Origin: Pseudoalteromonas rhizosphaerae
GTDB taxonomy: Bacteria; Pseudomonadota; Gammaproteobacteria; Enterobacterales; Alteromonadaceae
Length of the DNA: 64,000 nt
NCBI RefSeq assembly: GCF_902498845.1
Contig: NZ_CABVLM010000002.1
Location: forward strand, 124,001-188,000
Reading direction: 5' to 3'
Under the pieces are notes generated by a model that made no database searches, was not told the origin of the DNA, and saw only the letters and a list, made by a program, of their open reading frames with translations. Shown here in pieces: positions 1 through 10,429 of this stretch. The translations under genes and the position numbers were made by a program. Within the stretch, counting starts at the first letter, position 1. Each line of letters opens with the position of its first letter.

Positions 1-1
1 A

Positions 2-2029
2 CGTCCTGATATTCCATTGCATGCTTTAGCAATGCTAAAAATTGAACGTGACGGTATTACACCTGATAAAGCTGGTGAAGTTGGTCCAATTACACAACTT
101 GAAGAACTAAAAACGAAAGGCTTACCACTTGCCTACGTAGGTGATGTTGTTGGTACTGGCTCTTCTCGTAAGTCAGCAACTAACTCTGTACTTTGGTTTA
201 TGGGCGATGATATCCCGTTTGTACCAAACAAGCGTGTTGGCGGTGTATGTTTAGGTAATAAAATTGCGCCAATCTTCTTCAACACAATGGAAGATTCAGG
301 CGCATTACCAATCGAATTAAATGTTGATGAACTTAACATGGGTGAGCAAATCGATATCTTCCCTTACGAAGGTGTTGTTAAGCGTCACGGTACTGATGAA
401 ATTATTTCTACTTTTGAACTTAAATCTGAGGTAATTTTAGATGAAGTTCGTGCTGGTGGTCGTATCCCACTAATCATTGGTCGTGGTTTAACTGACAAAG
501 CGCGTACATCTCTTGGCTTGGGTGCAACAGATGTATTTAAAGTACCAACAGCAACAGAAGTTTCTGATAAAGGCTTCACACTAGCGCAAAAAATGGTTGG
601 TAAAGCATGTAACGTTGCTGGTATTCGCCCAGGTCAATACTGTGAGCCTAAAATGACCACTGTTGGTTCGCAAGATACAACCGGTCCTATGACGCGTGAT
701 GAACTTAAAGATTTAGCCTGTTTAGGTTTCTCTGCAGATTTAACAATGCAGTCTTTCTGTCATACATCAGCTTACCCTAAACCTATTGATGTAAATACTC
801 ACCATACGCTTCCTGATTTCATCATGAACCGTGGCGGTGTTTCACTTCGCCCAGGTGACGGTATTATCCACTCATGGTTAAACCGCATGTTATTACCAGA
901 TACCGTCGGTACTGGTGGTGATTCACATACACGTTTCCCATTAGGTATTTCATTCCCAGCTGGGTCGGGTGCAGTAGCATTCGCAGCAGCAACTGGTGTA
1001 ATGCCACTTGATATGCCTGAATCAATTTTAGTCCGTTTTAAAGGCGAAATGCAGCCTGGTATCACATTACGTGACCTAGTACATGCAATCCCTTACTACG
1101 GTATTAAGCAAGGCTTATTAACCGTTGAGAAAAAAGGAAAAATTAACGAATTCTCTGGTCGTGTACTAGAAATTGAAGGCGTTGAGCACCTAACTGTTGA
1201 GCAAGCATTTGAATTATCTGATGCATCTGCAGAGCGTTCGGCGGCAGGTTGTACTGTTAAGTTATCTAAAGAATCTATTTCTGAATACCTAGAATCAAAC
1301 ATTGTTATGCTGAAGTGGATGATCTCTGAAGGTTACGGCGATGTACGTACGATTGAACGTCGTGTTACAGCAATGCAAGAGTGGTTAGCTAACCCAGAAC
1401 TTATGGAAGCTGATAAAGACGCTGAGTACGCTCATATAGTTGATATCGATTTAGCCGAAATTAAAGAGCCAGTTCTTTGTGCACCAAATGATCCAGATGA
1501 TGCGCGTCTTCTTTCTGATGTTGCAGGCGAGAAAATTGATGAAGTATTCATCGGCTCTTGTATGACTAACATTGGTCACTTCCGTGCTGCTGGTAAGTTG
1601 CTTGATGGCTTTAAAGGTCAATTACCGACTCAGCTTTGGGTTGCTCCACCAACTAAGATGGATAAAGACCAACTTACAGAAGAAGGTTATTACGGTATTT
1701 TTGGTCGTGTTGGCGCACGTATCGAAACTCCAGGTTGTTCACTATGTATGGGTAACCAAGCACGTGTTGCAGATCAAGCAACAGTTGTGTCTACCTCTAC
1801 ACGTAATTTCCCGAACCGTTTAGGTAATGGCGCAAACGTATTTTTAGCTTCATCTGAACTTGCTGCAATCGCTGCAATTTTAGGTAGGTTACCAACATCT
1901 GCTGAGTATCAAGAATATGCTGCGAAGATCAATGCAACAGCATCAGATACATACCGTTACTTGAACTTCCATCGCATGCCTGCTTACACTAAAAAAGCAG
2001 ACAACGTGATTATTCAACAAGCTGTTTAA
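2..2029 (+). CDS. acnB: Aconitate hydratase B, 5'-truncated by window edge
   Basis: AcnB interconverts citrate and isocitrate in the TCA cycle with a [4Fe-4S] cluster and also acts on 2-methylaconitate in the methylcitrate cycle; it is cytoplasmic. The frame is open from base 2, giving 675 visible residues against about 865 in E. coli AcnB, so roughly the first 190 (much of the N-terminal HEAT-like domain) lie outside the window. The swivel domain comes first, then the catalytic domains. Cluster cysteines are visible in [11 protein letters not shown] and [12 protein letters not shown] near the C-terminus. No frameshift is seen. A strong terminator begins 17 nt after the stop, so the gene ends its transcript. 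Confidence 0.97.
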   Translation, partial: RPDIPLHALAMLKIERDGITPDKAGEVGPITQLEELKTKGLPLAYVGDVVGTGSSRKSATNSVLWFMGDDIPFVPNKRVGGVCLGNKIAPIFFNTMEDSGALPIELNVDELNMGEQIDIFPYEGVVKRHGTDEIISTFELKSEVILDEVRAGGRIPLIIGRGLTDKARTSLGLGATDVFKVPTATEVSDKGFTLAQKMVGKACNVAGIRPGQYCEPKMTTVGSQDTTGPMTRDELKDLACLGFSADLTMQSFCHTSAYPKPIDVNTHHTLPDFIMNRGGVSLRPGDGIIHSWLNRMLLPDTVGTGGDSHTRFPLGISFPAGSGAVAFAAATGVMPLDMPESILVRFKGEMQPGITLRDLVHAIPYYGIKQGLLTVEKKGKINEFSGRVLEIEGVEHLTVEQAFELSDASAERSAAGCTVKLSKESISEYLESNIVMLKWMISEGYGDVRTIERRVTAMQEWLANPELMEADKDAEYAHIVDIDLAEIKEPVLCAPNDPDDARLLSDVAGEKIDEVFIGSCMTNIGHFRAAGKLLDGFKGQLPTQLWVAPPTKMDKDQLTEEGYYGIFGRVGARIETPGCSLCMGNQARVADQATVVSTSTRNFPNRLGNGANVFLASSELAAIAAILGRLPTSAEYQEYAAKINATASDTYRYLNFHRMPAYTKKADNVIIQQAV

Positions 2030-2046
2030 AAGTCTACTTGTTGCAA

Positions 2047-2071
2047 AAAAACCCACAATATGTGGGTTTTT
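2047..2071 (+). terminator. Intrinsic terminator after acnB
   Basis: An 11-bp perfect stem (2047-2057 with 2061-2071) with a 3-nt loop; the 3' arm ends in five T. It starts 17 nt after the acnB stop. Confidence 0.85.
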
Positions 2072-2094
2072 GTTAAGCCTTTGTTCATTTCCAC

Positions 2095-2122
2095 TTGACG
2101 AAAAGTTTTCTTAGTCTAGAAT
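2095..2122 (+). promoter_or_regulatory. Predicted sigma70 promoter upstream of the giant lipoprotein gene
   Basis: TTGACG (2095-2100) and TAGAAT (2117-2122) are separated by 16 nt, each one base from the sigma70 consensus. It lies just after the acnB terminator and would start transcription near 2129, leaving a leader of almost 400 nt before the ATG at 2525. Inferred from sequence only. Confidence 0.5.
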
Positions 2123-2524
2123 CTTACCAATAAAAAATTAACATATGTTATTAGTTGCCATGGAAAAGGCGATAACTTCCTTCATGCTATTAAAATAATT
2201 AATCAGCAATGAAAGGCACCATCGTAAACTCCTTAGCTAACTTCAATTTCATTTACCACATCAAATTACGCAGCATCAATATCTTTAGTGTACGAAAGAA
2301 TAATTAGCCTATGAGAATCAGGGGATTGGGAGATTTAATAACTTGAGAATGATGATTCGAGCTTGAGGCTTCTGAGGTGTAATTCTTAAAGTATAAATAT
2401 AAAAAGTTATAAGAACCGAAAACAAAATTTTAAAGCCACATTAAGCTAAGGCTTTTTTAAATTATTAAAGGGAAATGATTTAAACACAGCTCCCTCAATA
2501 GCATCCATTTAAAAGGGGAATAAA
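2123..2524 (+). other. Gene-free leader of the giant lipoprotein gene
   Basis: About 400 bp, A+T-rich, with no convincing coding frame. A second A+T-rich promoter-like patch lies near 2385-2420. A ribosome binding site, AAAGGGGAA, sits just before the ATG at 2525. I recognised no known riboswitch. Confidence 0.4.
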
Positions 2525-5500
2525 ATGGGTTTTTTTGAAATAAAGCTACGCATAGGCTTACTAGCCAGTGCACTATTTTTAACTGGCTGTGGAGGCGGAG
2601 GTGATGATAGCGGTAGTACAACGCCAAAACCTGTTGACCCAGTTAACCAAGGCCCAATAGTTACACTAACGGCTGTAGATGAACAAATAGAACAAGAAAC
2701 ATTCACTCTTAAAGCGACAGCAAATGACACTGATGGTGAAATTTCGTCATATAGTTGGAGGCACGATGCGAGCTTTGACTTTATCAGTGATGGTCTTTCC
2801 AGTGCTGAAGTGAGCTTTACTTCCCCCGATATCAGTGAAGACATTACGGTTAATTTTACTGTAACGGTTACTGATAATGATGGTGCTTCAGCATCATCCT
2901 CTCAAGCGGTGCTCATCAAGCGTAAAGTATCCAATGTAACCATAACAGGGCTTGTTACTGATGAGCCAATTGCAAATGCTGAACTTGAAATTGTTGTTGG
3001 TGGTGAATCGTTCCAGGTTCAAGCAAATGATAGTGGTCGTTATACAGCGGTTTTAAATATCGATGAGTCATCAACTAAAAAGTTGGTAAGAGTAAAAGCG
3101 AAAGGACTAGATGCCTTAAACCCAGGTGTTGAGTTTGTATCGCAGCTAAGTTCAGTTGAAAAGCTTTTAGCACAAGCGGGCGAGGATAATACGCTTGATA
3201 GTAATGATAATTTTGGTGTCAATATCACTAATGTTACCACTGCTGAATTTGCACTTTTAACACGTGATGGTACAGAGCCTGCGAGTGAAGAAGAGCTTAA
3301 TAGCGCACTGTTAAATGTTGATGCGGATGAGAAGATTCAGCTAGCAACACTTATTAAGATTGTTGTTGATAATCCAGATTATCAATTACCTGAAGGTATT
3401 AATAGCACGCTGGAGCTTGTTGCGAATGAACAAGTCGCGAAGCAGTTTGAAGAAGAAGTGATAGAGAAAGATCCTGAAATCATCGAAAAAACCAAAAAAG
3501 AAATTAAAGAAGATGATGCTCTCGTAACTGGCGCAACAGGTACGCTCGAGGGTAATTATATTATTAACTCACCTCGTTATCATACCAATACAGCATTCCA
3601 CCTTAGCTTAAGGGCTGATGGAAGCGGGCAGTTTAGCTCTAATACCAGTAGTGCGATCTCTTGGGCTGAAAATGCAGGCGTTTATACATTAGACTTTGCT
3701 GAAAAAGTTACGATTTATCAAAATTCAGATGCAGAAAGTTCAGAGTCTGTAGTTTTAACTGGATTCAGCTTTACTGTATTGGCTGAAAACGATGTGTTTA
3801 GAACCATCGAAGTGACGCGTTCAACAGAGCGAACGGTTGTTAATAGCAACAGCGGTTCAGTTACAATGACGACTGAAGATGATGAAACATATACGACGAA
3901 TCTAATATATAAAAATAAAACCATTTCATTATTAGCTGAACAGCTGGTAGGTGAGTGGGCACTTCATGTACAAGATAATGACTTTTATACTAGCTACGAT
4001 CCCAACCTACCTGAAACTCTGCAATTTTATGCTGACGGTACAGGCGTTGTTGATAGTAGCGAAGCGTTTACTTGGCAGCTAAACAGCCATAGCTTAATTG
4101 TTAACTATGATGACGGCGGCGAAACAGGGCAGCTAGAGCTTTGGTTTACAAAAGCATTAAGTGGCGGCTATCAATTAGTTGGTCTTGATACGAGCTTTGA
4201 TAAGCCGAGTGACACCCTAACAGGGCTATTAATCAAAAAACAAGCGGTATCGACTACGAATGATGATTTAATTGGTCGTTGGCATGGCTTTATCGGCACA
4301 TCTCAATCGTATGATTTAAATATTTTTAGCGATGGCACAATGATGATCGGCCTAGGCATCACTGATTGGCAGGGGCATTTAAATGATGGTCAGTTTACAC
4401 GTAAGCGTTTTATTTATAACAATGAAATTGTTACGTCATGTGAAGGCTTTGGTGCAAGTTGCTACCTTGAAAGTGAAATGATTCATGAGTTCATCAGTAT
4501 TGTTGGTAACCTGTATTACATTAAGCGCACTCTAAATTACTATTTACCAAATGGTGAGATTAGGTCTCAAAGCGGTGCAATATTAGTTTATGAATACAGC
4601 AAAGACTTAACCTACAGCGCATTCACCGAAGAGCTATTAGAGAATTACACAGAGTTTTATTCAGCAGATGGCCAAACAGATAGAATTTATACTGAATATG
4701 ACGAAAACGGTAACGTAATATACGTTGTTGAATTAGAGGGGCAGACTTACACCGGCGCAACCTTTAATGACGGTGTATTAAGTTATGACCGAAATGGTGA
4801 AACGTGGCATCTTGAGCTTGTTTCATCAGATACCGGCAGCATTGTAGTTTGCCATTATCAAGATGGTGGCACGTGTAATGCTGCGTCACAAATTACTTAC
4901 TTACCAAAGCGCCCTAAAGTTACCCTTAGCGCTAACTCAAGTGGCAATGGTGAAATTTCACCCGCATCACAAGCGTCATTTTTGTATCAAAAAGTTGGGT
5001 TTGAAATCATTCCTGACGACGGTTTCGTTTTAGACGTAATTGAAGGCTGCGATGGCTATATTGAAGGTAATCACTACATTGCATTTGCAAGTAACACTGA
5101 TTGTGAAATTACAGCAACCTTTAAAGAGCAACAGCAAACAGTTGGTAGCTTCATTATTGGTAATCAAGATCTGTATTATGCAAGTGCTTATACTGTAGAT
5201 CTTAATGAAGATAATACCGGCTATTTAACTTACAACGGTAAAGTTGATATTACTTGGCAAGAGGATGAGCAAGGTGTGATTGAAATCACCCCACAGCAAG
5301 CGTTTATTCTTAATGAATATCAAAATATAGAATATCCAGAGGGTTTTCCACTTGAGGTTAATTTTAAAGATATTGCTACAAGCCTGAGATTAAAACCATT
5401 ACCAGAGAAAGGCATTAACTGGTATGAGTTAGATCGAGTAATCGAACAATATAAAGATGATGTGTTAGTTGATGAATACACAACTTCTTATGAAGTGAGT

Positions 5501-8500
5501 AAAACATCACTCGATCAACGTTTAGCTATTACAACCGATGATATCGCAGGACAATGGTCAGTTGACTTGGTCGGGGAAAAGACTGTTTATAAAGTAAATT
5601 TTAATCTTGATGGGTCTGGTGTATCTCATAATATAAGTGACTTATCCGAAGAGAATTTCACTTGGCAAATAGTTGATAACTCTATAGCGCTTTTCTTTCC
5701 TGAAGATAACGGAACTGAATCATTTTATATCACTAAAGGTTTAAATATTGGTTACCAGCTTGTTACTCAAGGTGTTTTTGACGGTGAGCATTATACAGAT
5801 TCAGGTATCATGGTGCGTCGTAATGAACAACCAATTAGTGCCGATAACTTTGCTGGTCGTCACCAATTTAGAGATGGTCATGACCTAGACACCCATTGGG
5901 GGGAAATACAAGTTTATGATGATGGAGAGGTTTTCTTTACTTTTGACACAAGCTCTTTTCAAGGAGGGTTTGAAGGTGGACATTTAAAACGTGATCGATA
6001 TTCTGAATACGTTGATGGCATCTATCAGAGGGTTGATTGGTGCGATGTTTCTTTAGATACATGCACACTTGAGGGGGAGTTTATATATACCCTAGTTGCT
6101 GTTGATGGTCAGCGTTATTTTATAGAACGGACGCTTAGCGGTGCAGTAAATGGTGGAGACACTACAGCACATTTATATATACATGATTACACACCTTCAA
6201 CAGATGTCGCTCAGTTCGAAGAACATAACTTAGTTTTTAGCCTTTATCAAAATGATAGTAATGGTATTGCTCGCTGGGCTGTTACCTATGATTACTATGA
6301 TGAAGTGCTAAATAAGCAACACTATATTTTCCAGATTGACGACACTGAACCTGTATATGTTGAGCTAGTTGATGGCAAGTTAGAGTTAACCCTGGACGGT
6401 CAAGATACTGTTATTGAATTAGTCGATAACAATCGCCGTAATGTTACCTTCTGCAAATACTTAAAAGGTAATACTTGCTTAGAGCAAGATAAAGTTTACT
6501 TATCGTTTGATTTACCAAAGCATATGATAACAGTCAATAGCAGTATTAACGGCTCATTAAGTGTTGGTGATGAAAGTATTGTTAGTCATGGTTCAAATTG
6601 GTGGGCATCAATTAACCCAAACTCGGGTTATGAATTAGATACTATTTCTGGTTGTGATGGATTTGTAAATGCTGAGGGGTATTATGAAATTGCCTTTGTT
6701 AGTCAAAGCTGTCAAATCGATGTAACTTTTAAAGAGTTTGTGCCTTTATCACAGCAGGCTAATATCACTGACTCGGCACTTGCGATGTGTGTAGATAATT
6801 CAGGTGAAACTAATTTAGAGAGTGTGACTGAATTAAATTGTCAATATAATGGTTATGGTGAAATTACTACGCTGACTGGGCTGGAGGCATTTACAAATTT
6901 AGAAAGTATAGGACTTAGTAATGTAAATACAGGAGAAAACCTAAATTTAACCAACCTGCCTTTACTGCGTCAGCTTTCAGTTAGCGATAGCCAAGTAAGC
7001 ACAATTGAGGTTTCAGATCCTTCTTTAATTGAAGTGTTGAAATTAAATTCAATTGGATTAACAACATTCGATCTTAGTAGCTATGTTAATTTACTGGAGC
7101 TTGATTTAAGTAATAATAATCTTACCGAGCTAGATGTCAGCGCGAACCCATTAATTGCTCGTCTATCGGTAAGTAATAATGAACTTATAGAGCTGGATCT
7201 TAGTAATCAACTTTTATTGGTATATCTTGGTGCTTGGGCTAACAATATAAGTACATTATCGATCGGCAGCACCGATAATTTGATTCATCTTGATGTGGAG
7301 AACAATGCTTTTACAACCTTAAATGTTAGTGATAAAGCTAACTTAGCAGTTCTTTGGGTTAACAGTAACCCACTAAGTTCATTGGATTTAACTCAGAATA
7401 CTAAGTTACAGAGACTTCATGCGAACTTTTTAGCATTAAATGAGTTAAATTTATCAAATAATTTTGAATTAGAGTTTTTAGATATTAGTTACAGCTATGG
7501 TTTAGCAGGACTAGATCTAAGCTATCTTGAAAATCTGTATACTCTACGTATCGACGGATTAGACTCAAGCTTAATTAGTAATGATCAGTTTCCGCATATT
7601 AGGAGGTTAGAATTTAACAATGCGGATTTAACCTCATTTGATACAAGTGGTTTAATTAATTTAAAAGAGTTATTTCTGCAGGGTAATCAGTTTACTTTAG
7701 GTGAGCAAATAAATATTGCCTCTCCATTACAACTGATATCAGTGGGTTTAAGCAACAACCAACAGTTGAGTTCTTTTAACACAAATGCTTTTACAAACTT
7801 AGAATTTGCGTATCTGGATAATACTAATGTTTCAAATATTGATTTAACAAATAATACAGCTTTAACAGAGTTAAGACTCAGTAATTCGAACTTGTCGACT
7901 ATTACAGGGGTTGATTTTATTGCTGAAAAATCAGCAGTCTTAGAGTTTTATAATAACCCTTTAAGTAATGAGACCGCTAACTATTTGGAAAATTTACGCA
8001 ATAACCAAGGTTATTACAACATTTATTTTAGTACAAATTATGTTGTAGATGTTGTTGTTTCAGGTAATGGCGTGGTAAGTGATAGTAGTTTTATACTAGG
8101 TGATAATGAAACTCGTGGCCTGAATTTATACCCTGATGAAGGCTATGAAGTTAACTCTATTTCAGGTTGTAATGGTATTTGGCACTCAGCTGACTATTAT
8201 GAGGTAGGTCCAATCACAGAGTCGTGCGAGATTAATGTAGAATTTGTTGAGGCAATCCCACTTGCGGATAAAGCGGGTATAACTGATCCGGTACTTGCGC
8301 AATGTGTCAATAATGCAAATCACACTCAAGTTAAATATACGACGCGTTTAGTTTGTGAAAGGAGTGGTGAAATTTCTTCATTAGAAGGTTTGGCTGCACT
8401 TTCTAGTTTAAGCGAGCTATATTTAAGTGATTTAAATATTGGTGGGTCGATTGATCTCACAGCTTTAACTATGTTAAAGAGAGTTTCAATTCTGGATAGT

Positions 8501-9574
8501 GCTATTACAGATATAAAATTTAACGATGCTCAGTTGCTCGAGCATATTAATTTGTCAGATAATGCATTAACGAGTTTTGATGTATCAATATACAGCAACT
8601 TAAAAGAGTTGAGCTTACGTGATAATCAACTGGTATATTTAGACACAAGTAACAACACATTACTTGAAACGCTTAATATAAGTACGAACCCATTGACGAA
8701 CTTGGTCTTGAATAACCCAACTCTAAATAGCTTAGACGTAAGTACAACATCTTTAACTACGTTAGATCTTAGCCAAAGTTTAGGTCTGAATTATTTAGAT
8801 ATTAGCTATACAGCTGCTCTAGCTGGTATGGACTTATCGTATTTAAATAGCCTAAGAGAGTTAAATATTAGTGGCTTAAATCAGAACTTAATCAATAACG
8901 GGCAATTCTCGAGCATCGAATCGTTGTCCGTAACTTATGCCAAATTAACATCATTTGACTCAACAGGCCTCGATAATCTCAAGTCTTTAAATTTAGAAGG
9001 GAATCGGATTGCGGACTTTAGTCAAGTTATTATCGATAAACCTGAGCAGCTAAGTGAATTGGGAATGCGCCTAAACCCACTCACGCAATTAGATATAAGC
9101 CAACTAAGTAATTTAACTATACTCAATATTGGTGCTACAAAAATTACAAGTATAGACTTTTCTAATAACCCAGTATTGTGGGTTGTATACGCTAGTGATG
9201 CAATGATAACGACTATTACCGGAATTGAATTTTCAACTGAAAGCACAAATCTTGTAATGTATTTTGATAATAATCCGCTTTCAGCAGAAACGGTGAGTTA
9301 TTTGACTGATTTAAAAGACAATCAAGGTTACAACCTTAGTTACTCAGTGGCCTATCGTGTTGTTGTTAATATTATAGGAAATGGCTTTGTCAGTGATAGT
9401 GAACCTAGCTTAAGTGAAGGTGAAACCAGAAATATATATTTATACCCAGATACTGGTTACGAAATAGGCTCGGTGACAGGCTGTGATGGCACATTAGAAA
9501 CAACCTATTATTCTGTAGGTCCAATCACAGAGTCGTGCGAAGTAAATGTTGAGTTTGTAGAGACAACACCATAA
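2525..9574 (+). CDS. Giant modular surface lipoprotein with InlB-like and leucine-rich repeats
   Basis: A 2349-residue protein of unknown function. A lipoprotein signal ends in LTGC (Cys22), followed by GGGGDD, so outer-membrane anchoring is likely. Next come a PKD-like domain (about 41-135), a CNA-B or carboxypeptidase-regulatory-like segment (about 138-210) and an acidic helical stretch. Two sets of three beta modules then follow, with recurring GxW/GxY openings and DGSG-type turns (about 339-700 and 876-1240). Each set ends in an InlB-B-like repeat containing GCDG (about 797-867 and 1335-1403). Two leucine-rich-repeat blocks follow (about 1450-1835 and 1950-2272). Each LRR block opens with an ITDxxLAxCV cap and closes with another InlB-like repeat (1839-1911 and 2276-2349). 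No enzyme motif is visible. It appears monocistronic. A role in adhesion or ligand binding is inference. Confidence 0.85.
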   Translation: MGFFEIKLRIGLLASALFLTGCGGGGDDSGSTTPKPVDPVNQGPIVTLTAVDEQIEQETFTLKATANDTDGEISSYSWRHDASFDFISDGLSSAEVSFTSPDISEDITVNFTVTVTDNDGASASSSQAVLIKRKVSNVTITGLVTDEPIANAELEIVVGGESFQVQANDSGRYTAVLNIDESSTKKLVRVKAKGLDALNPGVEFVSQLSSVEKLLAQAGEDNTLDSNDNFGVNITNVTTAEFALLTRDGTEPASEEELNSALLNVDADEKIQLATLIKIVVDNPDYQLPEGINSTLELVANEQVAKQFEEEVIEKDPEIIEKTKKEIKEDDALVTGATGTLEGNYIINSPRYHTNTAFHLSLRADGSGQFSSNTSSAISWAENAGVYTLDFAEKVTIYQNSDAESSESVVLTGFSFTVLAENDVFRTIEVTRSTERTVVNSNSGSVTMTTEDDETYTTNLIYKNKTISLLAEQLVGEWALHVQDNDFYTSYDPNLPETLQFYADGTGVVDSSEAFTWQLNSHSLIVNYDDGGETGQLELWFTKALSGGYQLVGLDTSFDKPSDTLTGLLIKKQAVSTTNDDLIGRWHGFIGTSQSYDLNIFSDGTMMIGLGITDWQGHLNDGQFTRKRFIYNNEIVTSCEGFGASCYLESEMIHEFISIVGNLYYIKRTLNYYLPNGEIRSQSGAILVYEYSKDLTYSAFTEELLENYTEFYSADGQTDRIYTEYDENGNVIYVVELEGQTYTGATFNDGVLSYDRNGETWHLELVSSDTGSIVVCHYQDGGTCNAASQITYLPKRPKVTLSANSSGNGEISPASQASFLYQKVGFEIIPDDGFVLDVIEGCDGYIEGNHYIAFASNTDCEITATFKEQQQTVGSFIIGNQDLYYASAYTVDLNEDNTGYLTYNGKVDITWQEDEQGVIEITPQQAFILNEYQNIEYPEGFPLEVNFKDIATSLRLKPLPEKGINWYELDRVIEQYKDDVLVDEYTTSYEVSKTSLDQRLAITTDDIAGQWSVDLVGEKTVYKVNFNLDGSGVSHNISDLSEENFTWQIVDNSIALFFPEDNGTESFYITKGLNIGYQLVTQGVFDGEHYTDSGIMVRRNEQPISADNFAGRHQFRDGHDLDTHWGEIQVYDDGEVFFTFDTSSFQGGFEGGHLKRDRYSEYVDGIYQRVDWCDVSLDTCTLEGEFIYTLVAVDGQRYFIERTLSGAVNGGDTTAHLYIHDYTPSTDVAQFEEHNLVFSLYQNDSNGIARWAVTYDYYDEVLNKQHYIFQIDDTEPVYVELVDGKLELTLDGQDTVIELVDNNRRNVTFCKYLKGNTCLEQDKVYLSFDLPKHMITVNSSINGSLSVGDESIVSHGSNWWASINPNSGYELDTISGCDGFVNAEGYYEIAFVSQSCQIDVTFKEFVPLSQQANITDSALAMCVDNSGETNLESVTELNCQYNGYGEITTLTGLEAFTNLESIGLSNVNTGENLNLTNLPLLRQLSVSDSQVSTIEVSDPSLIEVLKLNSIGLTTFDLSSYVNLLELDLSNNNLTELDVSANPLIARLSVSNNELIELDLSNQLLLVYLGAWANNISTLSIGSTDNLIHLDVENNAFTTLNVSDKANLAVLWVNSNPLSSLDLTQNTKLQRLHANFLALNELNLSNNFELEFLDISYSYGLAGLDLSYLENLYTLRIDGLDSSLISNDQFPHIRRLEFNNADLTSFDTSGLINLKELFLQGNQFTLGEQINIASPLQLISVGLSNNQQLSSFNTNAFTNLEFAYLDNTNVSNIDLTNNTALTELRLSNSNLSTITGVDFIAEKSAVLEFYNNPLSNETANYLENLRNNQGYYNIYFSTNYVVDVVVSGNGVVSDSSFILGDNETRGLNLYPDEGYEVNSISGCNGIWHSADYYEVGPITESCEINVEFVEAIPLADKAGITDPVLAQCVNNANHTQVKYTTRLVCERSGEISSLEGLAALSSLSELYLSDLNIGGSIDLTALTMLKRVSILDSAITDIKFNDAQLLEHINLSDNALTSFDVSIYSNLKELSLRDNQLVYLDTSNNTLLETLNISTNPLTNLVLNNPTLNSLDVSTTSLTTLDLSQSLGLNYLDISYTAALAGMDLSYLNSLRELNISGLNQNLINNGQFSSIESLSVTYAKLTSFDSTGLDNLKSLNLEGNRIADFSQVIIDKPEQLSELGMRLNPLTQLDISQLSNLTILNIGATKITSIDFSNNPVLWVVYASDAMITTITGIEFSTESTNLVMYFDNNPLSAETVSYLTDLKDNQGYNLSYSVAYRVVVNIIGNGFVSDSEPSLSEGETRNIYLYPDTGYEIGSVTGCDGTLETTYYSVGPITESCEVNVEFVETTP
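8204..8229 (+). repeat. 26-bp exact repeat in an InlB-like module (copy 1)
   Basis: Identical to 9515-9540. It encodes VGPITESCE at the end of the third InlB-like module, within otherwise diverged sequence, which suggests recent module duplication or gene conversion. Confidence 0.85.
9515..9540 (+). repeat. 26-bp exact repeat in an InlB-like module (copy 2)
   Basis: Identical to 8204-8229, located in the fourth, C-terminal InlB-like module. Confidence 0.85.
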
Positions 9575-9601
9575 GTTTATTGAATATCTTTTGTAGTTGA
9601 T

Positions 9602-9628
9602 AAAACGACCACCTTATGTGGTCGTTTT
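9602..9628 (+). terminator. Intrinsic terminator after the giant lipoprotein gene
   Basis: An 11-bp perfect stem (9602-9612 with 9618-9628), a 5-nt loop and a T-rich tail, 27 nt after the stop codon. Confidence 0.85.
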
Positions 9629-9787
9629 TATTTTTAAATTAAAAATTCAATAAAACCCACTTTTAGATCTTAATTTTATACATTTACCTATCTTTAAATG
9701 AATAAAGACGCAAAAAATCCTCTCTAATTGCATTAAAATCCCCTTCAATATTTATGAGTTAGTCTCTTATTTTTTAGGTGATATTTT

Positions 9788-10420
9788 ATGACAGCATTAA
9801 ACAACCAGAACCTATTACAACTTCGCTTTGTAAACCAAGCTCATATTGAGGCTGTTAAGCCATCGTTTGCTAATCTTCCGGCTAACCCGTATGCCGACGG
9901 TGCGTTTCGTAAACGCCGCTATTCAGTAATTAAAGTGCAAAATGATGAACTTGTTTTACAAGCCACAAAAGCCTTTGTACAAGATGATTCAATCAATACT
10001 TTCCAAGGTAATGTTGAGCGCACTTATGAGAACTTAGAGTCAAACTTACTGCAAAGTGAAGGCATGAAAAGTATCGTTAATGAGTTTCGTGCTATTACAG
10101 GCATAGACGAAGACCGTGATATTGAAATTCATCAGTTTAGAATGTTAGCAATCGAAAGCGACACGCCACCGGCGCCAGAAGGTATTCACCAAGACGGCTT
10201 TGATCATGTATGTATTTGTGGTGTATCACATGAAAACCTAGAAGGTGGTGAATTACTCGTTTATGAAAACAAACAAGCTGAGCCGTGTTTTAAAATGGAA
10301 ATTAAAGACGGTATGTTTGCATTAATTAATGATCGTGAAGTATGGCATAACGCAACACCGATGAATAAAATTGATGACACAAAAGCGGGTTATCTTGACT
10401 GCTTCGTACTGACAGCTTAA
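9788..10420 (+). CDS. 2OG-Fe dioxygenase (PF10014 family, amino-acid hydroxylase type)
   Basis: A 210-residue cytoplasmic non-haem iron oxygenase. The facial triad is visible as H134-x-D136 in GIHQDGFDH and H187 in VWHNATP. The 53-residue spacing between the two histidines matches, from memory, the L-isoleucine 4-hydroxylase IDO of Bacillus thuringiensis (His159/Asp161/His212), a member of the same family that hydroxylates free amino acids. The conserved C-terminal pattern usually reads GYRD; here it is GYLD (Leu203), so the arginine expected to hold 2-oxoglutarate may be replaced. The next gene starts 9 nt after the stop, so the two are very likely co-transcribed. The substrate is unknown. 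Confidence 0.8.
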   Translation: MTALNNQNLLQLRFVNQAHIEAVKPSFANLPANPYADGAFRKRRYSVIKVQNDELVLQATKAFVQDDSINTFQGNVERTYENLESNLLQSEGMKSIVNEFRAITGIDEDRDIEIHQFRMLAIESDTPPAPEGIHQDGFDHVCICGVSHENLEGGELLVYENKQAEPCFKMEIKDGMFALINDREVWHNATPMNKIDDTKAGYLDCFVLTA

Positions 10421-10429
10421 GGAATAGCA

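Noticed and set aside
6880..9340. CRISPR-like or satellite repeat array
   Set aside because: The periodicity is protein-level leucine-rich repeat; the DNA units are diverged and there are no spacers or cas genes.
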